DNA of 39,134 bases, taken from contig URAS01000018.1 in the NCBI GenBank assembly GCA_900545825.1, positions 1-39,134 on the forward strand, given 5' to 3'. Of this stretch, positions 1 through 7,684 are shown piece by piece; position 1 is the first letter of the stretch, and each line of letters starts with the position of its first letter. Both the position numbers and the translations under genes were made by a program. The DNA comes from an uncultured Actinomyces sp. GTDB taxonomy: Bacteria > Actinomycetota > Actinomycetes > Actinomycetales > Actinomycetaceae. Under the pieces are notes generated by a model, which had not been told where the DNA came from, ran no database searches, and saw only the letters and a list, made by a program, of their open reading frames with translations.

Positions 1-311
1 CCCGCCGGCGGCGTGTCCGGCGGAACCGGACGCGCGTGCGCCGGGCCGGCCGGGCGGGTGCGTCCGGGGCCAGCCGCGCGGGTGTCGGCCTGCTTCGGCG
101 TGGGCGCCGTCGGCGCGTTCTGCGCGGACTTGGGCGCATCCTTGTCGACGTGAGGCGCCTGGTGGAAACCCGGCGTGGCCGGGATCCGCGTCGTCTGTTC
201 GCCCTCGGCCTCTTTGCCGGGAGCGGGATGGAAGCCCGGCGTCGGGGGAACCTCGTGCTTTCGCGGGGCCCCGGACGGATCGGGACGTGTGGGTTCGGTC
301 TGGTCAGCCAC
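1..311 (-). CDS. Unknown proline-rich protein, N-terminal part only
   Basis: An open frame starts at a GTG (311-309) with a strong Shine-Dalgarno GAGGAG at 325-320, eight bases upstream, and runs off the left edge without a stop, giving 103 residues. The product is rich in Pro, Ala, Thr and Arg and looks disordered. It contains two copies of the motif TPGFHxAP about 30 residues apart (TPGFHPAP and TPGFHQAP). No signal peptide or membrane segment is seen in the visible part. It lies 81 bases downstream of the ABC permease on the same strand and may be co-transcribed with it. I do not recognise the family. A disordered leader in front of a membrane or secreted domain beyond the edge is possible but is inference. 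Confidence 0.6.
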   Translation of the reverse strand, partial: MADQTEPTRPDPSGAPRKHEVPPTPGFHPAPGKEAEGEQTTRIPATPGFHQAPHVDKDAPKSAQNAPTAPTPKQADTRAAGPGRTRPAGPAHARPVPPDTPPA

Positions 312-392
312 TCTGTGTTCTCCTCGTCACGGACCTTTTCTTTTCATTTTTTCTTACTTTGCGATCCCGCGCCACCCCTACCGTGAATCTGT

Positions 393-2930
393 TCACGCGC
401 GGGCGATCGCATCGAGCAGCTTGTACCGCACCGCCTTGACGGCCGGGGCGATCGCCGCGAGGGTGCCGACGACCACCGCGGCGACGGCCATGATGACGAG
501 CGTCCCCCACGGGACGACGACCGAGCTCAACCCGTCGTTCGACAGGTACGAGCACAGGCCATAAGCGCAGGCCGTGCCCAAAATCAGGCCCAGCACGGTG
601 CCGAAGACCGAGATGAGAATCGACTCGATGACCACCATGAAAGCGACCGACGATCGAGACATCCCCACCGCCCTCAGGAGGCCGATTTCGCGGACGCGTT
701 CACTGATCGACAACGACAGGGTGTTGATGATTCCGAGGATCGCGATGACGATCGACAGGCCCAAAAGGGCGTAAAGGATCCCCAAAACCTTGTTGACCTG
801 CCCAGCAAGCTCGCCCTTGAACTCGTCGCGATCTTGGACCTGGTACATGTGGAGGCTGGCCAGCTTGGAATCGATCGCGTGCTTGACGGTGTCGACGCTC
901 GTCCCGTCCTTGACGGTGACGAACAGGTGCACCCGCTCGCCGGCGTTGATGCCGATCGCCTGCGGCAGGTCGGGCGGCACCATGTAGCCCTGCTCGACGG
1001 TCGCCGAGTCGATAATCGCGCGCACCGTCAGCGTCCGCTGGCCCGTGTTGCCCGTGACGACGACGCGCGAGCCGACCTTCAGATGCCCCCGCTCGGCCTC
1101 GCCCTTGGAGAGGATCATCGAGGAGGCCGGGTGCTGCTCGTACTCCTTGACGTCGCCCGACGTGACCTTCGGCGCGATGAACGTGCGGAAATCCTTGGGC
1201 AGGACGAGGACCATGTCAGGCTTGCCCTGCTTGCCCTCGGGCCCCACCAGCGCGGTCGTCACGGTAAAGTCGCTGCTCACCCGGTCAACGCCGGAAATGT
1301 GCGAGACCTCGTCGACGACCTTCGTCGGCACGCCGCGGCTGACGATCGACGACACGACGAGGTCGGACGACAGTTCGGAGTCGACGAGGTCCGAGGTCGA
1401 CGCCTTGACCGTCGCCGCCACCACCGAGCCCGCGGTGACGAGGATGACGCCCACCATGAGCGCCGCCGACGTAATCGCCGACCGCCTGGGGTTCGCCAAC
1501 GCGTTGCGCAGCGCCAGGCGCCCCAGCGGCCGGATCAGGCGGAACGGCAGCGCGAGGACGGCCATGACGGGCCGCGCCAGCACCGGCCCCAGCATGAGGG
1601 CGCCCAGCACCAGCGAGCACGCCGCGATGGCCATGACGGCGCCGGTCGGGTGGGACGCGCGGATCACCCAGATCATCGTGCCGACGCCGACCGCCGTCAC
1701 CACCGCCCCGAGGATTCCCCGCAAGACCAGGGGTTTCTCGTGGGACTCGGTGGCACGCATGGCCTCGACCGGCGGCGTGAGGGCGGCCTCGCGGGCGGGC
1801 AGGATCGCACCCAGCAGGGTGATGATCACGCCGACGACGAGCGACCAGCCGATGACATCGGGCGCCATCGAGATGTCGCCCAGCGGAATACCGAACCGGC
1901 GGTCGAGAAGCGCAGCGATCCCGCGAATTAGGCCGCCACCTGCGACGACGCCCAGCACCGACCCGACGAGGCCGACGATCAGCCCCTGGAGGGCGACGAC
2001 CCGGAACACCTGGCCGGACGACGCCCCGATCGCCCTCAGGGTCGCGTATTGCTTCTGTTCGGCCCGCACCGACATGCGGAACGTGTTCGTGATGATGAAG
2101 ATGCCGACGAAGAACGCGACGCCGACGAACACGAGGAGGAACGTGTTGACGAAGCCCAGGGCCTTGTTGACGGTTTTGTTGGCCTCGTCGTTGATCTGCT
2201 CGCGGGTCTGGACGGTCACCTTCGACCCGAAATGCCCCTTGAGCGCGTTGATGACCTCGATGGTCGAGTGCCCCGACTGCGGCGTCACGCCGATGCGCGC
2301 CACCCGGGTCGTCGCGCCGCTCAGCTCCTTGGCGACCTCGGGCGTCGTCACGCCGACGGACACGAGGGCGACGTCGGTGCGGTAGGAATACAGGCCCGAG
2401 ATGCGGTAGCGCACGGGCGTCGTCCCGTCGATGAAGTACAGGCTGTCGCCCGTTTTTAGACCCAGCCGGTCGGCCGCCGACGACTCGAGGGCGACTTCGC
2501 GCTCGCCTTTCGGGGCCGCGCCCGACGTCAGCTTCGGCCACTCGGTCGCGCCCTTCTGCTGCCCGATGACGACGATCGTCGACCCCTGCACCGGCAGCGG
2601 CTTCTTGTCGGGCCCGAGGACCGACACCGCCGCCGAATACAGGGGGTCGGCGCGGTTGACGCCCTCGACCTGCCGGACCTCCGACGCCATCGACGCGTCG
2701 AGGGCGGCGTACGACGCCTGGTCGGTACCGGTCGAGACGTGCTGCTTCGGCCCTTCGACGTAGATCGGGTAGGTGTTGAATGACCCCAGCGCCGCCGAGA
2801 ACGAGTTGGCGAGCACCCCGCGCAGTGCGAGCGTGCCGGACAGGAATGCCACGCCCAGCAGCACCGCCAGCAGCGTCAGCACAAATCGGCCGATATTGGC
2901 CTTGAGGCCGCGCAGAACGACACGCCGCAT
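393..2930 (-). CDS. ABC transporter permease, FtsX/MacB type, two FtsX domains
   Basis: This 845-residue membrane protein has the layout of duplicated FtsX-family permeases. A membrane helix lies near residues 13-36, followed by an extracytoplasmic MacB-like domain. A first FtsX block of three helices spans roughly 265-385 and contains the TLRAIGAS coupling motif. A central hydrophobic stretch and a second extracytoplasmic domain follow, and the second FtsX block (about 730-845) contains GLLRAVGMS. Proteins of this family work with a MacB/LolD-like ATPase to extrude lipids, peptides or drugs by transmitting force across the membrane rather than by forming a channel. The ATG directly abuts the TAG stop of the ATPase gene, so the two genes form an operon with coupled translation. 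The substrate cannot be inferred. Confidence 0.93.
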   Translation of the reverse strand: MRRVVLRGLKANIGRFVLTLLAVLLGVAFLSGTLALRGVLANSFSAALGSFNTYPIYVEGPKQHVSTGTDQASYAALDASMASEVRQVEGVNRADPLYSAAVSVLGPDKKPLPVQGSTIVVIGQQKGATEWPKLTSGAAPKGEREVALESSAADRLGLKTGDSLYFIDGTTPVRYRISGLYSYRTDVALVSVGVTTPEVAKELSGATTRVARIGVTPQSGHSTIEVINALKGHFGSKVTVQTREQINDEANKTVNKALGFVNTFLLVFVGVAFFVGIFIITNTFRMSVRAEQKQYATLRAIGASSGQVFRVVALQGLIVGLVGSVLGVVAGGGLIRGIAALLDRRFGIPLGDISMAPDVIGWSLVVGVIITLLGAILPAREAALTPPVEAMRATESHEKPLVLRGILGAVVTAVGVGTMIWVIRASHPTGAVMAIAACSLVLGALMLGPVLARPVMAVLALPFRLIRPLGRLALRNALANPRRSAITSAALMVGVILVTAGSVVAATVKASTSDLVDSELSSDLVVSSIVSRGVPTKVVDEVSHISGVDRVSSDFTVTTALVGPEGKQGKPDMVLVLPKDFRTFIAPKVTSGDVKEYEQHPASSMILSKGEAERGHLKVGSRVVVTGNTGQRTLTVRAIIDSATVEQGYMVPPDLPQAIGINAGERVHLFVTVKDGTSVDTVKHAIDSKLASLHMYQVQDRDEFKGELAGQVNKVLGILYALLGLSIVIAILGIINTLSLSISERVREIGLLRAVGMSRSSVAFMVVIESILISVFGTVLGLILGTACAYGLCSYLSNDGLSSVVVPWGTLVIMAVAAVVVGTLAAIAPAVKAVRYKLLDAIARA

Positions 2931-4232
2931 CTAGCCGTCCCGCCTGCCGTCGTAGCCATCCGCCCGCCACGAGCCGTCCTCCGGGTAGCCGTCCTGGCCG
3001 CCGGTGACGCCGCCCTCCGGGTAGCCCTCCTGGGCGCCATAGGGGGCCTGGCCGCCGTAGCCGTCCTCGGGGTATCCGCCCTGGTAGTAGGGGTCGACGG
3101 CCTGCCCCGGATAGTCGGGCGCCCCGGCGACCTCCTGGTCGACCGGGTAGCCGTGCGCCGCATAGTTCACCGGGCCGGAGTAGTCGTCGTAGCCATAGGG
3201 CGGCTCGCCCTGGTTGACGTAGTCGGGCGAGGACGGCTGGACGTGGGGGATGACGACCGGGTAGCCGCCCGGGTCGTAGCCGACATACGGCGGATAGGGG
3301 TCGCCGTACTCGGCCGGCACGTCCGTGTACGGCAGCGGCTCCGGCTGCGGCTGGCCGCCCATCGGCCCGCCCATCGCCGCAAGCTCCGGTTCGAGGCCCA
3401 TCGGCGCACCCAACGGCGGCTGCCCCGCCATCGCGCGCTCCTCGGACGAATCGAGGGAGGCCAGCGAGTCGAGGATGTCGTCCTCGGTCGGCGCGTCCAG
3501 CTGCGCCACCACCGAACCGTCGGTGAGGAAGAGGACCGTGTCGGCATACGACGCCGCCTGCGGCTCGTGCGTCACCATGACGACGGTCTGGCCAAACGTG
3601 TCGACCGCGCGCCGCAAATACATGAGGACCTGGTCGGTCGAGTGCGAGTCGAGGTTCCCGGTCGGCTCGTCGGCAAAAAGGACGGTCGGCGACTGCATGA
3701 GCGCCCTCGCGCAGGCCACGCGCTGCTGTTGGCCGCCCGACAGCTCTGACGGCCGGTGCCCCAGACGTTCCCGCAGCTCGAGGGCATCGACGACGGCGTC
3801 GAATCGGTCCTGGTCGATGCGTTCGTGGGCGATGTCTTGCGGCAGGCGGATGTTTTCGGCAGCCGACAGCGTGGGGATGAGGTTAAAGGACTGGAAGATG
3901 AAGCCGACCCGCTGGCGCCGCAGCTTCGTGAGGTTCCGTTCGCTCATCCCGGCGATCTCGACGCCGTCGAGGACGACCGAGCCCGACGTGATCGACTCGA
4001 AACCGGCCAGGCAGTGCATAAACGTCGACTTGCCAGACCCGGACGGACCCATGATCGCCGTGAAACGGCCGCGCTCGATATCGACGTTGACGTGGTTGAG
4101 GGCGAGGACGGCGGTCTCGCCGGTGCCGTAAATCTTCACGAGGTCGCGCACCCGCATCACCGCGTCCTCGAGCGGCTGCGGCACCCGCAACCCCGCGGGG
4201 GCCGTTCGCCTGGTCTTATGCCTTCTCGCCAT
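2931..4232 (-). CDS. ABC transporter ATP-binding protein (MacB/LolD type) with long Tyr/Gly/Pro-rich tail
   Basis: The protein has 433 residues from the chosen ATG at 4232 (MARRHKTRR). An ATG at 4283 further upstream and one at 4157, just before the domain, are alternatives. The ATPase domain covers about residues 26-260. It has Walker A GPSGSGKS (62-69), the signature LSGGQQQR (164-171), Walker B VLFADEP with the family hallmark PTGNLDS, and the switch motif VTHE. It energises the adjoining FtsX-type permease. The unusual part is the C-terminal 160 or so residues, which are low-complexity and rich in Tyr, Gly, Pro, Asp and Gln with repeated GYPEDG/GYPEGG units. Standard MacB/LolD ATPases end near 230-250 residues, so the tail is an added, probably disordered, cytoplasmic segment of unknown role. 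Confidence 0.93.
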   Translation of the reverse strand: MARRHKTRRTAPAGLRVPQPLEDAVMRVRDLVKIYGTGETAVLALNHVNVDIERGRFTAIMGPSGSGKSTFMHCLAGFESITSGSVVLDGVEIAGMSERNLTKLRRQRVGFIFQSFNLIPTLSAAENIRLPQDIAHERIDQDRFDAVVDALELRERLGHRPSELSGGQQQRVACARALMQSPTVLFADEPTGNLDSHSTDQVLMYLRRAVDTFGQTVVMVTHEPQAASYADTVLFLTDGSVVAQLDAPTEDDILDSLASLDSSEERAMAGQPPLGAPMGLEPELAAMGGPMGGQPQPEPLPYTDVPAEYGDPYPPYVGYDPGGYPVVIPHVQPSSPDYVNQGEPPYGYDDYSGPVNYAAHGYPVDQEVAGAPDYPGQAVDPYYQGGYPEDGYGGQAPYGAQEGYPEGGVTGGQDGYPEDGSWRADGYDGRRDG

Positions 4233-4315
4233 ACTTCCCCATGTTACGTGCCTCACCAGGGTTTCGGCTAAGGCCCCGGTCACTCGCCCCGACCCCGGGG
4301 GAGATTGGGTGGGGA

Positions 4316-4346
4316 TAAACCAAAACCCCCGCTGCCGCGAGGGTTT
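4316..4346 (-). terminator. Terminator of the tRNA cluster
   Basis: Read on the minus strand just after tRNA-Phe, AACCCTCGC and GCGGGGGTT pair as a 9-bp stem with one G-T pair around the loop GGCA. A T-rich TTGGTTT follows. This is a standard intrinsic terminator for the Glu-Asp-Phe tRNA transcript. It also separates that transcript from the ABC exporter operon. Confidence 0.7.
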
Positions 4347-4350
4347 CGAG

Positions 4351-4426
4351 TGGTGGCTCCGACCGGCGTCGATCCGGTGACCTTCCGATTTTCAGTCGGA
4401 CGCTCTACCAACTGAGCTACAGAGCC
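4351..4426 (-). tRNA. tRNA-Phe (GAA)
   Basis: The cloverleaf folds with acceptor arms GGCTCTG (4426-4420) and CGGAGCC, discriminator A and an encoded CCA (4353-4351). The anticodon loop CTGAAAA gives anticodon GAA. The gene is 76 nt long and is the last tRNA of a three-gene cluster on the minus strand. Confidence 0.97.
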
Positions 4427-4453
4427 GAGCTGCTGGCCGGTTCACCAGCCAAC

Positions 4454-4530
4454 TGGCGACCCTGACGGGACTTGAACCCGCGACCTCCGCCGTGACAGGG
4501 CGGCGCGCTAACCAACTGCGCCACAGGGCC
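4454..4530 (-). tRNA. tRNA-Asp (GTC)
   Basis: The acceptor arms GGCCCTG and CAGGGTC pair with one G-T. Discriminator G and an encoded CCA (4456-4454) follow. The anticodon loop CTGTCAC gives GTC. The gene is 77 nt long and sits 27 nt upstream of tRNA-Phe. Confidence 0.97.
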
Positions 4531-4565
4531 ATATGAAGTTGTGACATCCGCCGAAGCGTCCGTCG

Positions 4566-4638
4566 TACCCCCAACGGGATTCGAACCCGTGCCGCCGCCG
4601 TGAAAGGGCGGTGTCCTAGGCCGCTAGACGATGGGGGC
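4566..4638 (-). tRNA. tRNA-Glu (TTC)
   Basis: The acceptor arms GCCCCCA and TGGGGGT pair, followed by discriminator A. The anticodon loop CTTTCAC gives TTC. The gene is 73 nt long. The sequence after the discriminator is CGA rather than CCA, so the CCA end would be added after transcription, unlike the Phe and Asp genes beside it. It is the first gene of the cluster. Confidence 0.96.
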
Positions 4639-4639
4639 C

Positions 4640-5159
4640 CGTCTTCGGTACTTGGTTCGTCCCGTTGACAAGGTGAAACTATATCCACAGAAATCAGGCG
4701 AATGCAAAATCAGATCCGCGTGATCGCAGCCACACTACCACTTTTCGGCGCGATTCCCCCACTTTTTCGCCACACGAGTCTCCGACATGCGCCCCCCACA
4801 CCTCCGCTCCGCCACCAATGGCCAGCGACCGAGCGCGACCGAACGTCGAACACTCCCAGCCGCCCTCGCCGCCCGAATCGGTGCGCCCTAATCGCCGCCC
4901 GCGAGGGCGCCAGAAGTCCCGTTTGCTGGGCCCTTTGGCCCTTATGCTCAGCGTCACAACGCGACTATTTGGCGGGATATCGGGACGTGTGTCCCCTACC
5001 ACGTCTAGACCTCTCGTGATACGCGCACGGGAAATCTAAATTAGGAAGTGCTCAGCCAAGGAAAGCCGGTTGAGATCGCGCCCCACCGGGCCGATACCGC
5101 CGGCAGCCCAGGGCGGGAAACCGCCCGCCCCGAGTTCAACCATAAGGAGAGAGACGACA
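4640..5159. promoter_or_regulatory. Intergenic region between tRNA-Glu and pflB
   Basis: About 520 bases contain no convincing gene. The region must hold the divergent promoters of the tRNA cluster and the pfl operon. Two sequences resemble the TGTGA-N6-TCACA operator of Crp/GlxR proteins: CGTGA-N6-CCACA (4719-4734) and TATGC-N6-TCACA (4943-4958), each matching 8 of 10 conserved bases. A GGCGG-GAAA-CCGCC-like hairpin lies near 5112-5129, in the leader just before the pflB ribosome binding site. No convincing -35/-10 pair could be fixed by eye. Confidence 0.5.
4719..4734. promoter_or_regulatory. Candidate Crp/GlxR operator
   Basis: CGTGA-TCGCAG-CCACA matches the Crp/GlxR dyad TGTGA-N6-TCACA at 8 of 10 positions. 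It lies about 80 bases upstream of tRNA-Glu and 430 bases upstream of pflB, so its target is unclear. Chance matches are expected at this stringency. Confidence 0.25.
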
Positions 5160-7262
5160 GTGTCTACCGAGACGGAAAAGGCGTCCTCGACAACCGAGAC
5201 GTCGAACGCCTGGGAGGGCTTCACCCCCGGTTCGTGGAGTGAATCCATCGACGTTCGTGACTTCATCCAGAAGAACTACACGCCGTACGAGGGCGACGCG
5301 TCGTTCCTCGCCGGCCCCACCGAGAAGACGCTCCGCCTGTGGGACACCCTCGACAAGAAGTACCTCTCGGTCGAGCGCGAAAAGCGCGTCTACGACGTCG
5401 ACACGAAGATCCCCGCGGACGTCGACGCCTTCCCCGCCGGCTACATTTCCGATGACGACGACGTGATCGTCGGCCTCCAGACGGATGTCCCGCTCAAGCG
5501 CGCGATGATGCCGAACGGCGGCTGGCGCATGGTCGAGACCGCCATTAAAGAGGCGGGCAAGGAAGCCGACCCGGAGATCAAGAAGATCTTCACCCGCTAC
5601 CGCAAGACCCACAACGACGCGGTCTTCGACATCTACACCCCGCGAATCCGCGCGGCCCGTTCGTCGCACATCATCACCGGCCTGCCGGACGCTTACGGCC
5701 GCGGCCGCATCATCGGCGATTACCGCCGCGTCGCCCTCTACGGCGTCGACAAGCTCATCGAGGAAAAGACGAAGGACAAGGACCGTTACGCGGACAAGCC
5801 CTTCTCGGAGCACTGGGCGCGCTACCGCGAGGAGCACTCGGAGCAGATCAAGGCCCTGAAGAAGCTCAAGGCCATGGCTGCCTCCTATGGCTTCGACATC
5901 TCGGGCCCGGCCACGAACGCCAAGGAAGCGGTCCAATGGACGTACTTCGGCTACCTCGGCTCGGTGAAGTCGCAGGACGGCGCGGCCATGTCGATCGGCC
6001 GCCTGTCGGCGTTCTTCGACTGCTACTTCGAGCGTGACTTCGCCCGCGGCATCCTCACGGAAGAGGACGCGCAGGAGATCATCGACGCCCTCGTCATCAA
6101 GCTGCGCATCGTGCGCTTCCTCCGCACGATCGCCTACGACGCGATCTTCTCGGGCGACCCCTACTGGGCCACCTGGTCGGACGCCGGCTTCGGCGAGGAC
6201 GGCCGCACCCTGGTCACCAAGACGTCGTTCCGTCTGCTCCAGACCCTGATGAACCTCGGCCCCGCCCCAGAGCCGAACATCACGATCTTCTGGTCGCCCC
6301 GCCTGCCCGAGGGCTACAAGAAGTTCTGCGCCCGCGTCTCGATCGAGACGTCCTCGGTCCAGTACGAGGCCGACGACCAGATCCGCGAGCACTGGGGCGA
6401 TGACGCGGCTATCGCGTGCTGCGTGTCCCCGATGCGCGTCGGCAAGCAGATGCAGTTCTTCGGCGCCCGCGTGAACGCCGCCAAGGCCCTGCTGTACGCC
6501 ATCAACGGCGGCCGCGACGAGGTCTCCGGCAAGCAGATCGTCCCCGGCTACCAGCCGGTCGAGGGCGACGGCCCGCTGGACTTCGACGACGTGTGGGGCA
6601 AGTACGAAGAGATGCTCGACTGGGTCGTCGGCACGTACGTCGAGGCCCTCAACATCATCCACTACTGCCACGACCGTTACGCCTACGAGGCGATGGAGAT
6701 GGCGCTGCACGATTCCGAGATCGTCCGCACGATGGGCTGCGGCATCGCCGGCCTGTCGATCGTCGCCGACTCGCTGTCGGCCATCAAGTACGCCAAGGTC
6801 ACGCCGATCCGTGACGAGACCGGCCTGGTCGTCGACTACAAGACCGAGGGCGAGTTCCCGGTCTACGGCAACGACGACGACCGCGCCGACGAGATCGCCG
6901 CGACGATCGTCCACACGATCATGTCGAAGATCCGCGCGATCCCCATGTACCGCGACGCCATCCCCACCCAGTCGGTGCTGACGATTACGTCGAACGTCGT
7001 CTACGGCAAGGCCACGGGTGCGTTCCCGTCGGGCCACGAGGCCGGCACGCCGTTCGCGCCCGGCGCCAACCCCGAGAACGGGATGGACACGCACGGCATG
7101 CTCGCGTCGATGCTGTCGGTCGGCAAGCTCGACTACAACGACGCCCTCGACGGCATCTCGCTGACGAACACCATCGTCCCGTCGTCCCTGGGCCGCACCG
7201 AGGACGAGCAGATCACCAACCTGGTCGGCATCATGGATGCCGGCTTCATCCGCAAGGGTTAA
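5160..7262 (+). CDS. pflB: Pyruvate formate-lyase core subunit lacking the glycyl-radical domain
   Basis: Pyruvate formate-lyase converts pyruvate and CoA to acetyl-CoA and formate in anaerobic fermentation. The GTG at 5160 was chosen because GGAG at 5146-5149 is 10 bases upstream; the product is then 700 residues. The adjacent catalytic cysteines are present in ACCVSPM (Cys420, Cys421), followed by VGKQMQFFGAR as in canonical PflB. The match runs along the whole barrel to NLVGIMDAGFIRKG. There a TAA stops translation just where single-chain enzymes continue into the C-terminal RVSGYA radical domain. That domain is instead encoded by the next gene, 63 bases downstream in the same frame. The core alone should be inactive. 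Codon use is like the neighbours and there is no sign of frameshift decay. Confidence 0.95.
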   Translation: MSTETEKASSTTETSNAWEGFTPGSWSESIDVRDFIQKNYTPYEGDASFLAGPTEKTLRLWDTLDKKYLSVEREKRVYDVDTKIPADVDAFPAGYISDDDDVIVGLQTDVPLKRAMMPNGGWRMVETAIKEAGKEADPEIKKIFTRYRKTHNDAVFDIYTPRIRAARSSHIITGLPDAYGRGRIIGDYRRVALYGVDKLIEEKTKDKDRYADKPFSEHWARYREEHSEQIKALKKLKAMAASYGFDISGPATNAKEAVQWTYFGYLGSVKSQDGAAMSIGRLSAFFDCYFERDFARGILTEEDAQEIIDALVIKLRIVRFLRTIAYDAIFSGDPYWATWSDAGFGEDGRTLVTKTSFRLLQTLMNLGPAPEPNITIFWSPRLPEGYKKFCARVSIETSSVQYEADDQIREHWGDDAAIACCVSPMRVGKQMQFFGARVNAAKALLYAINGGRDEVSGKQIVPGYQPVEGDGPLDFDDVWGKYEEMLDWVVGTYVEALNIIHYCHDRYAYEAMEMALHDSEIVRTMGCGIAGLSIVADSLSAIKYAKVTPIRDETGLVVDYKTEGEFPVYGNDDDRADEIAATIVHTIMSKIRAIPMYRDAIPTQSVLTITSNVVYGKATGAFPSGHEAGTPFAPGANPENGMDTHGMLASMLSVGKLDYNDALDGISLTNTIVPSSLGRTEDEQITNLVGIMDAGFIRKG

Positions 7263-7325
7263 GCAGCGCGCTTTCCCTTGGGATTCGAACAATCGATCCC
7301 GATATCACCCACAAGGAGAACAACA

Positions 7326-7577
7326 ATGGCCATCAAGACTTTCGACGAACGCCTCGAGTCGATGAAGGCGGCGCGCGAGCAGGACGGCGGCGGTAAGGGC
7401 CTGTACCACGCCAACATCAACGTCCTCAACCGCGAGACCCTCGAGGACGCCATGGAGCACCCGGAGAAGTACCCGCAGCTGACCGTCCGCGTGTCGGGCT
7501 ACGCGGTGAACTTCGTTCGCCTGACCCGCGAGCAGCAGCTCGACGTCATTTCGCGTACGTTCCACCAGGGCCGCTAA
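7326..7577 (+). CDS. grcA: Stand-alone glycyl-radical domain protein (GrcA/YfiD-like), second half of split PFL
   Basis: The product has 83 residues. Its start ATG (7326) has a strong AAGGAG at 7311-7316. Residues 28-83 match the C-terminal end of pyruvate formate-lyase, including NVLNRETLEDAM, EKYPQLT and the radical motif RVSGYA with Gly58, and end with the typical QQLDVISRTF. The first 25 residues are charged and probably helical and are not part of canonical PFL. In E. coli, YfiD/GrcA is a 127-residue spare part for oxygen-damaged PFL. Here no other radical domain exists in the operon, so this small protein is probably an obligate subunit of the upstream core, radicalised by the downstream PflA. 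That obligate role is inference from the missing domain. Confidence 0.93.
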   Translation: MAIKTFDERLESMKAAREQDGGGKGLYHANINVLNRETLEDAMEHPEKYPQLTVRVSGYAVNFVRLTREQQLDVISRTFHQGR

Positions 7578-7603
7578 GCCCTAGGTCTTTCGTTTCGCTT
7601 CGC

Positions 7604-7644
7604 GCGCCGGGGGCGGGCTCAGGCTCGCTCCCGGCGCGTTCTTT
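7604..7644 (+). terminator. Hairpin between grcA and pflA
   Basis: CGCGCCGGG (7604-7612) pairs with CCCGGCGCG (7630-7638), and TTCTTT follows. The long loop and short T tract suggest a partial terminator. It would let the abundant enzyme subunits be transcribed above the level of the activase. Confidence 0.6.
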
Positions 7645-7684
7645 GGCGCATCGCGCCCTCTTGACCAACACGTGGAGGAAAGCC

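Noticed and set aside
4694..5002. Possible minus-strand gene of 102 residues before pflB
   Set aside because: The product has no recognisable motif or ribosome site and would overlap the expected promoters of the tRNA cluster.
5136..7292. A 718-codon minus-strand frame opposite pflB
   Set aside because: It is a compositional shadow rich in Val, Arg, Asp and Gly, and lies wholly within a clearly identified enzyme gene.
7245..7330. Interpretation of the PFL split as a frameshift or nonsense pseudogene
   Set aside because: The downstream part has its own strong ribosome site and ATG and a non-PFL N-terminus, the catalytic residues are intact in both halves, and the activase gene is intact. A designed split is more likely than decay.
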